Source of the DNA: Clostridia bacterium
Lineage (GTDB): Bacteria > Bacillota > Clostridia > Oscillospirales > CAG-272
Assembly (NCBI GenBank): GCA_017958845.1
Contig: JAGDBW010000178.1
Span: 1-7,397, forward strand
Reading direction: 5' to 3'
Length of the DNA: 7,397 nt
Shown here: positions 6,176-7,397 of the stretch, one piece after another
How positions within the stretch are numbered: the first letter of the stretch is position 1
Layout: each line of letters begins with the position of its first letter
Position numbers and translations under genes: made by a program
The notes under the pieces: model-generated
The model's database searches: none
What the model saw: the letters and a program-made list of their open reading frames with translations, nothing else
Told to the model about the DNA's origin: nothing

Positions 6176-7210
6176 TCAGATGCCCAGCTCGTCCATCGCT
6201 TCGCCCAGCGCGCGCGCCATGGACACAAAGCCGAGGTCGGTCGGATGCACGTTGTCCACCGACCCGTCCGCCCCGCACAGCCGCGTCAGCGCCCGGTTGT
6301 CGACGTAGCGCACGCGCTTGTCCCCCGCGCGGACGGCCCGCTCATACGTTTCCTCGATCACCGCCCGCCGCGCCCGGTCCTCCTCACTCAGGCAAAAGCG
6401 CGGGCGGTTCATCAGGATGATCGGCAGCTCCGGCTGCGCCCTCCGCACGGCGTCGTACGCCCGCCCGTGGGTGCGCGCCAGGTACGCCGGGTCCGGCGCG
6501 TTGTAGTCATAATCCAGCACAAAGGCCCGCATCCGCAGCCCCTTGATATAGTCGATCATCTCGTCCTCGGCTTTCGCGCTGCCCGAAAAGCCCAGGTTGA
6601 TATAGTCCAGCCCCCGCTCTCTCGCGAGGATGCTCTGATAGGCCATGCCCGGCCGCGACGCGCAGGCCCCCTGGGTGATGGACGAGCCATAGTACACCAC
6701 CGGCAGATCATGGCGATAGGGCGCCGCGGCCTCGACCGCCGCGCCTTCGTCCAGCCCGATCCACAGGCCGCACACGTCCGCGTAGAGAGGAAAGTGGAGG
6801 GTGATCTCCGCCGGCCCGGCCCCGGGCAGCTCGAGCAGGCTCTCATAGCCGTCCGTCAGATCATAAGGAGGCAAAAACGGACCCGCAAACACCCCGTCCC
6901 GATACGCGTCAAACCCCGCCGAGCCCGACAGAGAAAAGTGCGCAAACCGCGCGACGTTCTCCATCTCGGCGTGGATGGCGATCCGCCGGCTGTCGGTCAC
7001 AAAGCGCACCCGGCCCCCCGCCGTGTTGGCGTGCAGGGCCAGCACCGCCGGGCTGACCGTCCGGGCGACTGCCTCCGGCATACGGCGAAACTTTCCGCCC
7101 TCTTTCATCAGCCCGCAGATCGCAAACGGAGCAGACTCGGCACACCAAAAGCGCAGCCCCTCCGCTTTCAGCCTCGCGTTGATCTCATAGCGCGGCGCTC
7201 TCTCTTCCAT
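6176..7210 (-). CDS. SGNH/GDSL-type hydrolase with N-terminal GxDLY-like domain
   Basis: The 344-residue protein belongs to the SGNH hydrolases, serine enzymes that cleave esters, often acetyl groups on sugars. Residues ~1-160 form a beta-rich domain with GFDAY at 99-103, matching the GxDLY motif of PF14607. The catalytic part (about 168-344, PF14606-like) has block I GSSITQG (175-181) with nucleophile Ser177, the block II glycine in INLGFSG (Gly207 or Gly210), block III Asn237 in DYDYNAP and block V DNVHPTD, giving Asp319 and His322. All catalytic residues are present and the length is normal for the family. There is no signal peptide, so cytoplasmic. The start at 7210 has GGGAGGG six bases upstream; the in-frame ATGs further out (7249 and 7288) fall inside or before the promoter and are rejected. 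It has its own promoter and terminator. With a rhamnosidase 2 kb downstream, removal of esters from imported oligosaccharides is plausible, but the substrate is unknown. Confidence 0.92.
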   Translation of the reverse strand: MEERAPRYEINARLKAEGLRFWCAESAPFAICGLMKEGGKFRRMPEAVARTVSPAVLALHANTAGGRVRFVTDSRRIAIHAEMENVARFAHFSLSGSAGFDAYRDGVFAGPFLPPYDLTDGYESLLELPGAGPAEITLHFPLYADVCGLWIGLDEGAAVEAAAPYRHDLPVVYYGSSITQGACASRPGMAYQSILARERGLDYINLGFSGSAKAEDEMIDYIKGLRMRAFVLDYDYNAPDPAYLARTHGRAYDAVRRAQPELPIILMNRPRFCLSEEDRARRAVIEETYERAVRAGDKRVRYVDNRALTRLCGADGSVDNVHPTDLGFVSMARALGEAMDELGI

Positions 7211-7216
7211 CTCGCA

Positions 7217-7223
7217 CCCTCCC
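7217..7223 (-). promoter_or_regulatory. Shine-Dalgarno site that sets the SGNH hydrolase start
   Basis: GGGAGGG on the minus strand lies 6 nt before the ATG at 7210, with suitable spacing. The longer in-frame starts have no comparable site. Confidence 0.8.
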
Positions 7224-7247
7224 AAAAAAACAAGACGCTTTTTCTCC

Positions 7248-7276
7248 ATTATACTCACCCGCCCGCGGTTTTTCAA
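7248..7276 (-). promoter_or_regulatory. SigA-type promoter of the SGNH hydrolase gene
   Basis: On the minus strand TTGAAA (7271-7276) and a perfect TATAAT (7248-7253) are separated by exactly 17 bp. Transcription should start near 7241, giving a 5' UTR of about 30 nt that contains the SD site. A T6 tract (A on plus, 7287-7292) lies just upstream of the -35. Confidence 0.85.
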
Positions 7277-7292
7277 CCCGCCCGCCAAAAAA

Positions 7293-7397
7293 CGCCGCCC
7301 ATCCCACGCGCCGACCTCTTGCCGCGCGCCGCCCCGCGATTTTTACCAAAAAAGCAAAAAAAGCCCAAAAACCCCCCGCCCGATCTCCCCGTCCGCC
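7293..7397. other. Upstream intergenic sequence with spaced A/T tracts
   Basis: There is no coding signal to the right edge. A T run at 7340-7344 and A runs at 7348-7353, 7356-7362 and 7367-7371 are spaced roughly 8-10 bp centre to centre. They could bend DNA upstream of the hydrolase promoter or be the T-rich tail of a minus-strand terminator whose stem lies beyond the window. Neither can be decided here. Confidence 0.4.

Noticed and set aside
5488..6420. A 310-codon plus-strand open frame across the cyclase promoter region
   Set aside because: Arg/Pro/Ser-rich low-complexity translation that spans a promoter, a terminator and parts of two opposite genes.
7211..7288. N-terminal extension of the SGNH hydrolase from ATGs at 7249 or 7288
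   Set aside because: The ATG at 7249 overlaps the TATAAT -10 and the one at 7288 lies upstream of the promoter; only 7210 has an SD site.
1..7397. CRISPR array, transposase, integrase, toxin-antitoxin or anti-phage genes
   Set aside because: I looked for spaced direct repeats, terminal inverted repeats and matching protein motifs on both strands and found none.

Overview
The window looks like chromosomal DNA from a high-GC member of the Bacillota, probably an uncultured Clostridia-type gut or rumen bacterium. I see Gram-positive style Shine-Dalgarno (SD) sites (AAAGGAGG, GGGAGGG, AAAGGA), SigA-type promoters, strong intrinsic terminators, a type II lipobox, a membrane diguanylate cyclase of Firmicutes architecture and a carbohydrate-active enzyme. 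The taxonomic placement is inference; there is no marker gene. I see no mobile element, CRISPR array, tRNA or rRNA.

Layout: (1) The first 1.5 kb holds two plus-strand genes, probably the end of one operon. The first is the C-terminal part of a membrane-anchored extracytoplasmic protein with a FIVAR-like helical segment, cut by the window edge. The second is a 238-residue lipoprotein of unknown function. A clean intrinsic terminator (1467-1493) ends the pair. (2) A convergent intergenic region (1446-1732) follows, also carrying the minus-strand terminator of the next gene. (3) From 1733 to the right end everything is on the minus strand. In transcription order (right to left) these are an SGNH/GDSL hydrolase of the GxDLY type (7210 to 6176), a Cache-type sensor diguanylate cyclase (5744 to 4329) and a GH78 alpha-L-rhamnosidase (4231 to 1733).

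Regulation visible in the sequence: the hydrolase has a near-consensus promoter (TTGAAA, 17 bp, TATAAT) and its own terminator. The cyclase has an extended -10 promoter (TGCTATATT) with A/T tracts upstream, and a hairpin terminator just after its stop. The rhamnosidase has no promoter I can recognise in its 97-nt leader. It may depend on leakage through the cyclase terminator, or on a promoter that does not resemble SigA.

How the genes may work together: GH78 removes terminal alpha-L-rhamnose, and SGNH hydrolases often remove acetyl or similar esters from glycans, so both fit intracellular trimming of imported plant or bacterial oligosaccharides. Neither has a signal peptide. The cyclase would convert an extracellular cue into cyclic-di-GMP. 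A functional link between it and the two enzymes is only positional. The two plus-strand genes face the cell surface and have no visible link to the rest.

Overall this reads as ordinary accessory metabolism and signalling rather than a new system. The points worth a second look are the unassigned surface-protein pair, the cyclase lacking an I-site, and the leader of the rhamnosidase gene.
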